Position numbers and translations under genes: made by a program
Source of the DNA: Sphingomonas arvum
GTDB taxonomy: Bacteria > Pseudomonadota > Alphaproteobacteria > Sphingomonadales > Sphingomonadaceae
Assembly: GCF_026013565.1 (NCBI RefSeq)
Contig: NZ_JAPDOB010000002.1
Span: 930,001 to 994,000, forward strand
DNA: 64,000 nt
Reading direction: 5' to 3'
The notes under the pieces: generated by a model
The model's database searches: none
Seen by the model: the letters and a program-made list of their open reading frames with translations, nothing else
Told to the model about the DNA's origin: nothing
Part shown: positions 15,772 to 23,320 of the stretch, piece by piece
Numbering within the stretch: position 1 is the stretch's first letter
How the letters are laid out: the number at the start of each line of letters is the position of its first letter

Positions 15772-16448
15772 AGCTCAACATCGGCGAGGCCGATCAACAG
15801 CGGATCACGCAAGCGGTCGCGGCTGCCGAGGCGAGGAGCAACGGCGAGATCGTCACCATCCTGACCGACCGCTCCGACCCGTACCATGATGTGGCGTTGC
15901 ACTGGGCAGTGGCGACGCTGCTGGCCGTGCTGGCCTGGGCGGCGGCGTTTCCGAGCTGGCTGACCTGGTGGCGCGACCTGCTGCTTGGCGGCGGCTGGGG
16001 CACGGAGCCGCGCCTCGGGCCCTTGCTGTTCTTCCTGATGGTGCTGGCCGTGCTCAAGTTCACCGCGGTGCTGCTGATCCTCAAGTACATGCCGCTGCGG
16101 CTGGCGCTGACACCGGGGGCGACCAAGCACCGCCGGGTGCGCCGCCGCGCCTGCGCGCTGTTCAAGGCGGCGGCCGAGCGGCGCACCGTGGGCCGCACCG
16201 GCGTGCTCATCTACCTGTCGATTGCCGAGCACCGGGCGGAGATTGTCGCGGACGAGGCGATCGTGGAGGTGACCGGACCGGAGACCTGGGGCGAGGCAAT
16301 GGCGGGGCTGGTTGCCGAGCTCAAGCAGGGTCGCCCGGCCGAGGGGCTCATCGCGGCCGTCGGCATCGTCGGTGATGTGTTGGCGGAGCACTTCCCGCGG
16401 TCCGAGCGCGACGTGAACGAGCTTCCCGACCGGCTGATTGAGCTATGA
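15765..16448 (+). CDS. TPM-domain membrane protein, second copy
   Basis: 227 residues, overlapping the previous gene by 7 bases. The TPM-like N-terminus (VAAAEARSNGEIVTILTDRSDPY) and C-terminal half (AERRTVGRTGVLIYLSIAEHRAEIVADEAI) are interrupted by two hydrophobic segments at about residues 45-60 and 85-105. This is the usual two-part arrangement of the membrane TPM proteins found beside YgcG-type genes. The stop overlaps the Nudix start in ATGA, so lemA, TPM, TPM and Nudix look like one operon. Confidence 0.85.
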   Translation: MVKLNIGEADQQRITQAVAAAEARSNGEIVTILTDRSDPYHDVALHWAVATLLAVLAWAAAFPSWLTWWRDLLLGGGWGTEPRLGPLLFFLMVLAVLKFTAVLLILKYMPLRLALTPGATKHRRVRRRACALFKAAAERRTVGRTGVLIYLSIAEHRAEIVADEAIVEVTGPETWGEAMAGLVAELKQGRPAEGLIAAVGIVGDVLAEHFPRSERDVNELPDRLIEL

Positions 16449-17038
16449 CCCTTCGACAAGCTCCGTTCGACTCCGGTCAGGGCAGGCAGGACGGGCGCGA
16501 CCCCGACTTCGACGCGCCGGTCGAGACCATGTGGCAGGGCCGGTTCGTGCAGGCCTGCCGTCGCGGCAAGTGGGAATATGCCGGCCGGGTCGGCGGCATT
16601 CGTGCCGTCGTCATCCATGCCGAGCATGACGGCAAGTTGATCCTCGTCGAGCAATATCGGGTGGCGGTCGGCGGGCCCTGCCTCGAATTGCCGGCGGGGC
16701 TGGTCGGGGATCACGATCCCAGCGCGACGGTTGAGAGCACCGCCGTTGCGGAGCTTGAGGAAGAAACTGGCCATACTGCCGAGCGTATCGAGCGGCTCGG
16801 AGAATTCCATGCCTCGCCAGGCATGCTGACCGAGAGCTTCACCCTGGTCCGCGCGCATGGCGTCCGGCGGGTCGGCGAGGGCGGCGGCGTCGCGGGTGAG
16901 GAGAACATCACCGTCCACCTGGTCGCGCCGGCCGACCTGCCCGCCTTCGTGGCCGAGCGCCGTGCGGCGGGCGTGGCGATGGACGTGAAACTGCTGCTGC
17001 CGCTCGCTCCCTATCTACTCGGCACGCCGCCCGCCTGA
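16445..17038 (+). CDS. Nudix hydrolase, ADP-ribose pyrophosphatase-like
   Basis: 197 residues. The domain starts near residue 28 (ETMWQGRFVQACRRGKWEYA) and includes the ADP-sugar-type stretch LVEQYRVAVGGPCLELPAGL. The Nudix box AVAELEEETGH retains the catalytic Glu residues but has Ala where REuxEE normally has Arg. The first 20 or so residues are encoded by a repeat-like stretch (16448-16489) that homologues would not be expected to share, and Met29 at 16529 is an alternative start. The gene overlaps the TPM gene by 4 bases. Confidence 0.83.
   Translation: MTLRQAPFDSGQGRQDGRDPDFDAPVETMWQGRFVQACRRGKWEYAGRVGGIRAVVIHAEHDGKLILVEQYRVAVGGPCLELPAGLVGDHDPSATVESTAVAELEEETGHTAERIERLGEFHASPGMLTESFTLVRAHGVRRVGEGGGVAGEENITVHLVAPADLPAFVAERRAAGVAMDVKLLLPLAPYLLGTPPA
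16448..16489. repeat. REP-like sequence read through as the Nudix N-terminus
   Basis: CCCTTCGACAAGCTC is followed by a second TTCGACTC and CAGGGCAGGCAGG. From memory this resembles a short dispersed intergenic repeat in sphingomonad genomes; no second copy is obvious in this window, so the call is tentative. Confidence 0.3.
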
Positions 17039-17731
17039 TCACTCCGCCGAGGCGTAAGCGGCCGTGGTGCTGAGCGCGTCCAGCTGGGCCGTGCAGCCGG
17101 CGCGGACGAACGCGCTGCCGAGGTCAGCGAAGCCCCTGCCGCCGTCCACGGCCTTCATCACCGTCTCAACCGAGCCCATGCGATAGCGGTTGCCGTCGGT
17201 GACCGGCAAGTTGGTCGGCCAGTCGGCCAGTTGCTGGGCGGCGTCGAACTCGACCTCTGCCGACTTGCCACTGGCTAGGTCCTTGATCGTAACCGTGCGA
17301 GTCGCCTGGATGTCCTCGCGACGGAGGCGCAGGCCGGTGCCCGGGGCGACAAAGCAGAAGGTCTCGGAGCGATCCGCGCTGACCTGCCAGACCTGGCGGG
17401 GCTGGGGCGCCGGACGCACTGCTCCGACCCGGCCGCGGCGACCGTTGGCGGAAGCGAGCAGCGCCGAAAAACTGGTGGCGCTGCCGCCCCCGCTGCCGCC
17501 GGCCGCAGGATAGGTGCCGGGCCCCTTAAGGGTGCGCGAGCCCTTGCCGTCCAGCACGACCACCATATCGCCGCCCTTGAGGCTGATCCTGGCGTTATCA
17601 GCGAGCGACTTGCCGATCGGATATTGCGTCGCGCTGGGTCCCGAAGAGCGCACCACAATAACCCCCGCGGATGCCGCGCCCGCCGCCGCCAGCAGCATTG
17701 CGCCGGCAAGCAGTCTCGGAAGGTTCGCCAC
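17039..17731 (-). CDS. Secreted hypothetical protein downstream of the CHASE2 cyclase
   Basis: 230 residues from the GTG at 17731, two bases beyond the cyclase stop; the in-frame ATG upstream would lie inside the cyclase gene. A signal peptide (LLAGAMLLAAAGAASAG) is followed by a beta-rich region with NARISLKGGDMVVVLDGKGSR, reminiscent of FecR-like repeats, and a C-terminal helical region. I do not recognise a named family. Its tight coupling to an extracytoplasmic-sensing cyclase suggests it is a periplasmic partner, which is inference only. Confidence 0.65.
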   Translation of the reverse strand: MANLPRLLAGAMLLAAAGAASAGVIVVRSSGPSATQYPIGKSLADNARISLKGGDMVVVLDGKGSRTLKGPGTYPAAGGSGGGSATSFSALLASANGRRGRVGAVRPAPQPRQVWQVSADRSETFCFVAPGTGLRLRREDIQATRTVTIKDLASGKSAEVEFDAAQQLADWPTNLPVTDGNRYRMGSVETVMKAVDGGRGFADLGSAFVRAGCTAQLDALSTTAAYASAE

Positions 17732-17732
17732 C

Positions 17733-19796
17733 CTATTTCTCCCGAAGTTCGAAGTGGCGTCCGGGGCCACAATCCTCCAGACGATACACGAAAAACTGCA
17801 GCGCCGCATCATCCGGATAACGCGCGGTTAATGCGTGCAGGGTGTTGAGGGCCGAGAGATCGCCCGCGTCAAAGGCCGTCCAGGCCTGCGCCAGCGCGCG
17901 TCGGTCGGCAAACGGCATGTCCGGCGCCGGCTCCCACACCTCGATCGGGGTCGAGCGGCCAGCCAGGGTCACTCGGCCCATCGGCCGAAATGCATCACTG
18001 TTGCTCCGTTCTAGCGCCGTGGCGCTGATCAGGCCGGCGGTCTTCAACGCCTTGTTCGCCGACTCAAGCCGCGCGGCGGCGTTCATGACGTCGCCAAGCG
18101 CCGTGTACTGGAAGCGATCGCGGCCCCCGAAATTGCCGACGATCGCCTCGCCGTAATGGACACCGACGCGGGTTCGGCCAAGGCGCACCGCCGCCTGATC
18201 ACCGCGGGTGCTGAAGTCGCGGGCAAAGGCGACCATCTCGAGCATCGCATTGGCGGCGCGCTCCCCATCGTCATCGCGGGCGATGGGCGCTCCCCAAAGT
18301 GCCACGATCGCGTCACCGACGAATTTGTCGATCGTCCCGCCATGCCGCAGCACGATCTCGCACATGCCGTCTAGATAGGCGTTGAGTAACGGTGCGACTT
18401 CCTCCGGCCGCAACCGGTGCGACAGCCTGGTGAAGCCTTCCAGGTCGGTGAACAGGGCGAAGATCGCCCTTTTCTCTCCCGTCAGAGACAGCTTGTCGGG
18501 GTCGCGCAGGATCTCGGCAGCAATGTCACGTGGGAGATATTTGCCGAGCGCCGCCTGGGCGAAGCGGCGCTGCTCCGAGCTTAAGGCGCGGACCGCCGCT
18601 TCCGTCGCCATGAACGCGAGCAGCCAGCCCGCCACCCAGCCCACGGCGGGCAGGTCGCGGGTGTCGACGCCGATGTTCTGCAGCCAGAAGGGCGTGGCGA
18701 TGAAGAAGGCCATCTCACCGCCGAGGATTACCCCCAGTACCCACGGCCGCACGTCGAGCATCGCGGTGAACGCGCCGGCGAGGACCACCAGGAAGGCGAG
18801 CAGCCAAAGACCGCTTGCACCAGTTGGCGTCGGCATGCGGGTATCGAGCAATTGGGCGAGCATGGTGGCATGGACCTCCAGCCCCGGGATGTTTTCCCGG
18901 AACTGGCGGCCGAACGCCGTGTCCGGGTTGGCCAGGCGGCCTTCGGGCGTGACGAACCGGTCCGAGTCCGGCAGGTCGCCGCCGATCAGAACGATGCGGC
19001 CGCGCACCTGGTCGGCGAGCGCGGCGGCGGTCTCCGGCTGCGCGAACAGGTCGATGGGCAGGCTGAGGAACACCTGCCGTTCGGGATCCGCCGGCATCCG
19101 ATAGCGGATGCTGCCGTCGTAGTGCGCCCCGTTCGAATTCCCGGCGAGCGCTTGCGGCAGGAAGGGCGGCAAGTCCCGCGGCGTGCGCGGCCAGCTGCGG
19201 ATCGCATTGTCGCCGTCCGCTTCGAGGTGGATGCTGGCGGGGCGCACCCGGGAGCCCCGAAGGTCGCGGAACAGGGCGTCGAGCCGCGCTTGTTGCCAGG
19301 GCTGCATGTCGGCGCCGTTGTGGGCCGCGCTGGCGTAGGCGAGCCAAGTCGGCGTGCGCATGGCGCGCAGGGTGGAGCGGAGCGCATCGTCCTCGGGCTG
19401 CGGCTGGTCGATCAAGATGTCGATGCCGACTGCTTTGGCTCTAAGCCGATCGAGGTTGGCGAGCGCCCGTGCCAGGATCGCGCGGTCGAGGGGCGAGCGC
19501 TTGCCGGTCGCCTCCTGGGTCGCGGGAGTATAGACGACCAGCAGGATGCGCGGGTCCTGCGCGGCGGGCCGGTGCATCGCCGCCTGCAGCGAGCGTACGT
19601 CGAACGCCACCCGCTCGGCAAAGCTGCTCATCGGCAGGTCCCAGCTGAAGCGGGCGACCACCACCGCCAGCGCCAGCAGCAGGCCGGTGACCAGCGCCCG
19701 GGCGAACGGCACGCTTCCCAGGCCGCGCTTGGCGTCCGCAATGCTCGCCGCGGCGCCGGGGGGGTCGGATGAGCCTCCCTGGCGGACCGCGTCCAT
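17733..19796 (-). CDS. CHASE2-domain class III adenylate/guanylate cyclase
   Basis: 687 residues. A first transmembrane segment (ALVTGLLLALAVVVARFSW) precedes a large extracytoplasmic CHASE2 sensor (about residues 55-330; AVGIDILIDQPQPEDDALR and GRIVLIGGDLPDSDRF). Further membrane segments lead to the cyclase domain near residue 455. That domain has the metal-binding ALFTDLEGFTRLSHRL and the IDKFVGDAIVALWGAP motif, then YTALGDVMNAAARLESANK. It makes a cyclic nucleotide in response to an unknown signal. It follows the phosphotransferase gene by 6 bases. Confidence 0.93.
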   Translation of the reverse strand: MDAVRQGGSSDPPGAAASIADAKRGLGSVPFARALVTGLLLALAVVVARFSWDLPMSSFAERVAFDVRSLQAAMHRPAAQDPRILLVVYTPATQEATGKRSPLDRAILARALANLDRLRAKAVGIDILIDQPQPEDDALRSTLRAMRTPTWLAYASAAHNGADMQPWQQARLDALFRDLRGSRVRPASIHLEADGDNAIRSWPRTPRDLPPFLPQALAGNSNGAHYDGSIRYRMPADPERQVFLSLPIDLFAQPETAAALADQVRGRIVLIGGDLPDSDRFVTPEGRLANPDTAFGRQFRENIPGLEVHATMLAQLLDTRMPTPTGASGLWLLAFLVVLAGAFTAMLDVRPWVLGVILGGEMAFFIATPFWLQNIGVDTRDLPAVGWVAGWLLAFMATEAAVRALSSEQRRFAQAALGKYLPRDIAAEILRDPDKLSLTGEKRAIFALFTDLEGFTRLSHRLRPEEVAPLLNAYLDGMCEIVLRHGGTIDKFVGDAIVALWGAPIARDDDGERAANAMLEMVAFARDFSTRGDQAAVRLGRTRVGVHYGEAIVGNFGGRDRFQYTALGDVMNAAARLESANKALKTAGLISATALERSNSDAFRPMGRVTLAGRSTPIEVWEPAPDMPFADRRALAQAWTAFDAGDLSALNTLHALTARYPDDAALQFFVYRLEDCGPGRHFELREK

Positions 19797-19802
19797 CGCC
19801 TG

Positions 19803-20870
19803 TTACAGCCGCGCCCGCTGCGCCTGTTGCCAGGCGAGTTCAGCCAGCGGCTCCAGCGCCTTGACCGATTCCGCGGCATGGCCGCTCGATGCATTGCCAC
19901 GCACTAGCCGGCCCTTGATGCCGTGGATGATCGCGGCGAGGCGGAACAGCGAGAAGACGATCAGATAGTCGAACGCCGGAATGCCCGCGCGGCCCGTACG
20001 GCGGCAATAGGCCGTAACATAGTCGTCCTCGCTCGGAATGCCGAGCGAAGGCAGGTCGAGACCGGCCAGTCCGGTGAAGATGCCAGCGGGCATGCGGTAC
20101 ATCAGGCAATGGTAGACGAAATCCGCCTCCGGGTCGCCCAGCGTCGACAGCTCCCAGTCGAGCACGGCGCGCACCTGCGGCGCAGAGTTGTCGAAGATCA
20201 TGTTGTCGCAGCGATAATCGCCGTGAACCACGCGGCTTTCGCCCCGGTCGGCCGGCACGTGCTTCGCCAGCCAGTCGACGAGCTTGTCCATCGTTTCCAG
20301 CCGGCCCGCGTCCGTGTCGGACAGATACTGCTTGGACCAGCGGCCGACCTGCCGTTCGACGAAGCCGGTGGCGCGGCCGTAGTCGCCCAGGCCGATGACT
20401 GCTGGCTCGTAGCTGTGCAGCTGGGCGATTGTGGCGTTCATCGCGTCGAAGTGCGCGGCGCGTGCCTGCGGCTCCAAGCCCGGGAACTGCGCTTCCCAGA
20501 CGATGCGGCCGGGCACCATGTCCATGACGTAGAAAGCGGTGCCAATGACGCCTTCGTCCTCGCACAATGCGTAGACGCGGGGCACTGGGAAGCCTTGCGC
20601 ACCGAGGGCGGCCAGTACGCGATATTCCCGGTCGACGGCGTGCGCGCCGGGCAGGATCTTGCCCGGCGGCTTGCGGCGCAGGACGTAGGCGGCGGCAGGG
20701 GTGTCGAGCTTGTAGGTCGGATTCGACTGGCCGCCCTTGAACTGGCTGACGGTGAGCGGGGCGCCGAAGCCCGGCACATGCTCCTCCATCCAGCGGGTCA
20801 GCCCCGCTTCATCGAAGCGCAGCCGTTCGGAGACGTCGCGGGTGCCGGTGTTAGCCTCTGTCCGATCCAT
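19803..20870 (-). CDS. Aminoglycoside-phosphotransferase-fold kinase, acyl-CoA dehydrogenase-associated type
   Basis: 355 residues from the ATG at 20870; upstream in-frame sequence overlaps a repeat and the divergent gene. The APH fold is shown by an N-terminal SQFKGGQSNPTYKL, the catalytic loop VVHGDYRCDNMIFD and the metal site VLDWELSTLGDPEADF. This subgroup (ACAD10/FadE36-like) is often linked to acyl-CoA dehydrogenases and phosphorylates hydroxyacyl substrates rather than antibiotics (family knowledge). It heads a three-gene operon with the cyclase and the secreted protein. Confidence 0.85.
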   Translation of the reverse strand: MDRTEANTGTRDVSERLRFDEAGLTRWMEEHVPGFGAPLTVSQFKGGQSNPTYKLDTPAAAYVLRRKPPGKILPGAHAVDREYRVLAALGAQGFPVPRVYALCEDEGVIGTAFYVMDMVPGRIVWEAQFPGLEPQARAAHFDAMNATIAQLHSYEPAVIGLGDYGRATGFVERQVGRWSKQYLSDTDAGRLETMDKLVDWLAKHVPADRGESRVVHGDYRCDNMIFDNSAPQVRAVLDWELSTLGDPEADFVYHCLMYRMPAGIFTGLAGLDLPSLGIPSEDDYVTAYCRRTGRAGIPAFDYLIVFSLFRLAAIIHGIKGRLVRGNASSGHAAESVKALEPLAELAWQQAQRARL

Positions 20871-20892
20871 GCGCGCCACTTTGCCGATGCGG

Positions 20893-20920
20893 CGGCCTGA
20901 AACAAGTTCAGCATGACGGG
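20893..20920. repeat. REP-like element between divergent genes
   Basis: The plus strand reads CCTGAAACAAGTTCAGCATG, with the internal inverted repeat CTGAA-ACAAG-TTCAG. From memory this motif is a common dispersed element in sphingomonad intergenic regions. It fills most of the 62-base divergent gap between the kinase and metallophosphoesterase genes. Confidence 0.4.
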
Positions 20921-20932
20921 GGTTGGACGGCA

Positions 20933-21784
20933 ATGCCTCGTCTCGTTCATCTGTCCGACCTGCATTTTGGCGCCCACGATCCGGCGATCGTCGCCGCGGT
21001 GGAGCGCGAGATCGACTCTGCCCGGCCCGACCTCGTGGTTATCAGCGGCGACTTCACCCAGCGCGCCAAGACCGAGCAGTTCCAGGAGGCCTGCCGCTTT
21101 CTCGAGCGGCTGCGGGAGGCTGGCCACGACGTCATGGCGGTGCCCGGCAACCATGACGTGCCGCTGTACGACGTGCTGCGCCGCTTCCTGTCGCCGCTGA
21201 CCAGGTATCGGCGGTTCGTCGATGACGTGCTCTGCCCCTATCATCAGCTGCCCGGCGCGGCGGTGCTGGGGATCAACACGGCGCGCTCGTTCACGATCAA
21301 GGACGGGCGGATCAACCGCGAGCAGATCGACTTCATCCGGGAAGAGTTCGCGCGCGTGCCCAAGGAGCAGGTGCGGATCCTCGTCACGCACCATCCCCTC
21401 TTCGCGCTGCCCGTCGACGACACCGGAATCCTGGGCAAGCCGCTCGGGCGGCAGGAACTGGCGCTGGACGCGGTCAACGACCTCGACGTGGACCTGCTGC
21501 TGGCCGGTCACAACCATCGCGCCTCGACCCACCGGGCGAGCGACCTGGTGACTCGGGCCGGCGGTGCGCTGGTTGTGCAGGCCGGCACCGCGACCTCCGT
21601 CCGGCTGCGCGAGGAGGAGCAGAGCTTCAACCTGATCGACGCCGAGCCGGGCAAGGTCAGCATCGCCCTGATGCGTTGGACAGGCGCCGCGTTCGAGTCG
21701 GGCAAGCCGACCCAGTTCCGCAAGGAAGGGGACGGCTGGCATCAGGCGAGCCAGGCCGCGGCCGAGGCCGACTCGCCAGCGTGA
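20933..21784 (+). CDS. Metallophosphoesterase (cyclic-nucleotide phosphodiesterase-like)
   Basis: 283 residues with all calcineurin-type metal motifs in order: LSDLHFG near residue 8, ISGDFT near 39, VPGNHD near 68, VTHHP near 154 and LAGHNH near 190. The layout matches the CpdA class III phosphodiesterases that degrade cAMP. It is divergent from the operon that includes the CHASE2 cyclase, so an opposing role in cyclic-nucleotide turnover is tempting but unproven. The C-terminus (after about residue 250) is Ala/Glu-rich and variable. Confidence 0.85.
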   Translation: MPRLVHLSDLHFGAHDPAIVAAVEREIDSARPDLVVISGDFTQRAKTEQFQEACRFLERLREAGHDVMAVPGNHDVPLYDVLRRFLSPLTRYRRFVDDVLCPYHQLPGAAVLGINTARSFTIKDGRINREQIDFIREEFARVPKEQVRILVTHHPLFALPVDDTGILGKPLGRQELALDAVNDLDVDLLLAGHNHRASTHRASDLVTRAGGALVVQAGTATSVRLREEEQSFNLIDAEPGKVSIALMRWTGAAFESGKPTQFRKEGDGWHQASQAAAEADSPA

Positions 21785-21823
21785 CGCTTGTCGCGCGGCG
21801 CGGGCTTGCCTAACGCCGGGCCC

Positions 21824-22669
21824 ATGCTGCCCGCTGACTTCGATACCGCCCGCTTCGTCCACGACGTCCTGGCCGAGGACCTGGGGCAGGGCGGCGACGT
21901 CACCTCCGCCGCCTGTATCGACGACGGCGCGCGGTTCCGGGCGGAGATGAACTGCCGCGAGGAGATCGTCGTGGCGGGTATCGACCTCGCCGCCGCCTTC
22001 TTCCGCGCGCTGGACCCCGGCGTGCGGATCGACACTCCGGTGGCGGATGGTGACAAGGTGCCAGCCGGAACGGTGCTGATGCGGCTGGAGGGTGGCGCCC
22101 GCGCCATGCTGACCGCCGAGCGGTCGGCGCTGAACACGCTGCAGCACCTGTCCGGAATCGCCACGCTGACCCGTCGCTATGTCGACGCGATCGCCGGCAC
22201 CGGCGCGACTTTGCTCGACACGCGCAAGACGATCCCCGGCTTGCGCGTGCTGGAGAAGCTCGCCGCGAGAATGGGCGGGGCGGCCAACCACCGGATGCGG
22301 CTCGACGACGGCGTGCTCATCAAGGACAATCACGTCGCGGTGAACGGCGGCGTGGCCGAGGCGGTGCGCCGAGCAAGGGCGGCGAACACCGGCCTTCAGA
22401 TCCAGGTCGAGGTCGACCAGGTCGATCAGATCGAACCGGCGCTGACGGCGGGAGCCGAGCGGCTCCTGCTCGACAACATGGACAACGACACGCTGCGCAA
22501 GGCCGTGTCCCTGGTCGGCGGACGGGTGCCATTGGAGGCGTCGGGCGGCGTCAACCTCGACACGATCCGCGGCATCGCTGCCACCGGGGTCGACTACATC
22601 TCAGTAGGCCGGATCACCCAGTCGGCTCCTGCAGTCGATATCGGGCTCGATTTCGTTTTGCTGCCTTAA
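21824..22669 (+). CDS. nadC: Nicotinate-nucleotide pyrophosphorylase (carboxylating)
   Basis: 281 residues from 21824; a GTG or ATG some 36 bases earlier is possible but less likely. Signature stretches are VLAEDLGQGGDVTSAA, LNTLQHLSGIATLTRRYVDAI, LLDTRKTIPGLRVLEKLA, and the C-terminal LEASGGVNLDTIRGIAATGV and ISVGRITQSAPAVDIGLDF. It converts quinolinate and PRPP to nicotinate mononucleotide in de novo NAD synthesis. nadA and nadB are not in this window. Confidence 0.95.
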   Translation: MLPADFDTARFVHDVLAEDLGQGGDVTSAACIDDGARFRAEMNCREEIVVAGIDLAAAFFRALDPGVRIDTPVADGDKVPAGTVLMRLEGGARAMLTAERSALNTLQHLSGIATLTRRYVDAIAGTGATLLDTRKTIPGLRVLEKLAARMGGAANHRMRLDDGVLIKDNHVAVNGGVAEAVRRARAANTGLQIQVEVDQVDQIEPALTAGAERLLLDNMDNDTLRKAVSLVGGRVPLEASGGVNLDTIRGIAATGVDYISVGRITQSAPAVDIGLDFVLLP

Positions 22670-22718
22670 CGGGAGCAAACGGACTATTCAGGACGGCGTC
22701 AATGGCGGGCGCGCATAC

Positions 22719-22737
22719 CTCCTTCATCAAGAAGGAG
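22719..22737 (+). promoter_or_regulatory. Hairpin that sequesters the ribosome site of the glycine-zipper gene
   Basis: CTCCTTC (22719-22725) pairs perfectly with GAAGGAG (22731-22737) around a 5-base loop. The right arm is the Shine-Dalgarno sequence of the gene starting at 22746. In mRNA this 7-base stem would hide the ribosome-binding site. It could act in translational control, for example temperature-dependent; that is inference. Confidence 0.5.
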
Positions 22738-22745
22738 TTTCTCCC

Positions 22746-23201
22746 ATGTTCAAGAAAACCCTGCTCGCCGCTTCGGCCCTCGCAGCCATCGCCGTTCCCG
22801 GCGTCGCCAGCGCCCGCCCGCATTACAGCCAGCTCTATTACGGCAGCCAGTACGGCAACTACGGCGGTTACGGCACCTACGGCCGCGGCTATGCGCCGAG
22901 CTACAATTACGGCTACGGCAACGGCTACTACGGTAATGGCTATTACAACAACGGCTATGCCAGCCAGGGCTATTACGGGAACACCTACTATGATGGCCGA
23001 AATGGCTATCGCTGCGGCAACGGCACGGCCGGCACGGTCATCGGCGGCGTCGCCGGTGCGGTGATCGGCAGCCAGGTGACCCGCGGCGGCGGCTACAATC
23101 GCTACGGCTACCGTCGTGGTGGCAGCGGAACCACCGGCGCGATCGTCGGCGGTGCTATCGGTGCCCTGCTCGGCAACCAGGTCGCCAAAGGTAGCTGCTA
23201 A
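22746..23201 (+). CDS. Secreted Tyr/Gly-rich glycine-zipper (2TM) protein
   Basis: 151 residues. A signal peptide (TLLAASALAAIAVPGVASA) precedes a long Tyr/Gly/Asn-rich low-complexity stretch (about residues 28-85). The C-terminal half has two glycine-zipper segments, GTVIGGVAGAVIGSQV and TGAIVGGAIGALLGNQVA, which form membrane-inserting helix pairs. Members are outer-membrane or envelope-associated, often stress-related, without defined activity. The start has a good GAAGGAG site, but it is in a hairpin. A strong terminator follows. Confidence 0.85.
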   Translation: MFKKTLLAASALAAIAVPGVASARPHYSQLYYGSQYGNYGGYGTYGRGYAPSYNYGYGNGYYGNGYYNNGYASQGYYGNTYYDGRNGYRCGNGTAGTVIGGVAGAVIGSQVTRGGGYNRYGYRRGGSGTTGAIVGGAIGALLGNQVAKGSC

Positions 23202-23226
23202 GCGCCCTTAACGGCTCGAATCAGGA

Positions 23227-23254
23227 GGCCGCCGGTACCCACCGGCGGCCTTTT
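23227..23254 (+). terminator. Intrinsic terminator of the glycine-zipper gene
   Basis: A perfect 10-base stem (GGCCGCCGGT with ACCGGCGGCC) around a 4-base loop is followed by TTTT at 23251-23254. Confidence 0.88.
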
Positions 23255-23320
23255 GCGTTTCTCTAGCTATTCGGGCGCCGTCGCCTGTATAGCGCGCCCG
23301 AACCGGACAGGAGAGAGGCG

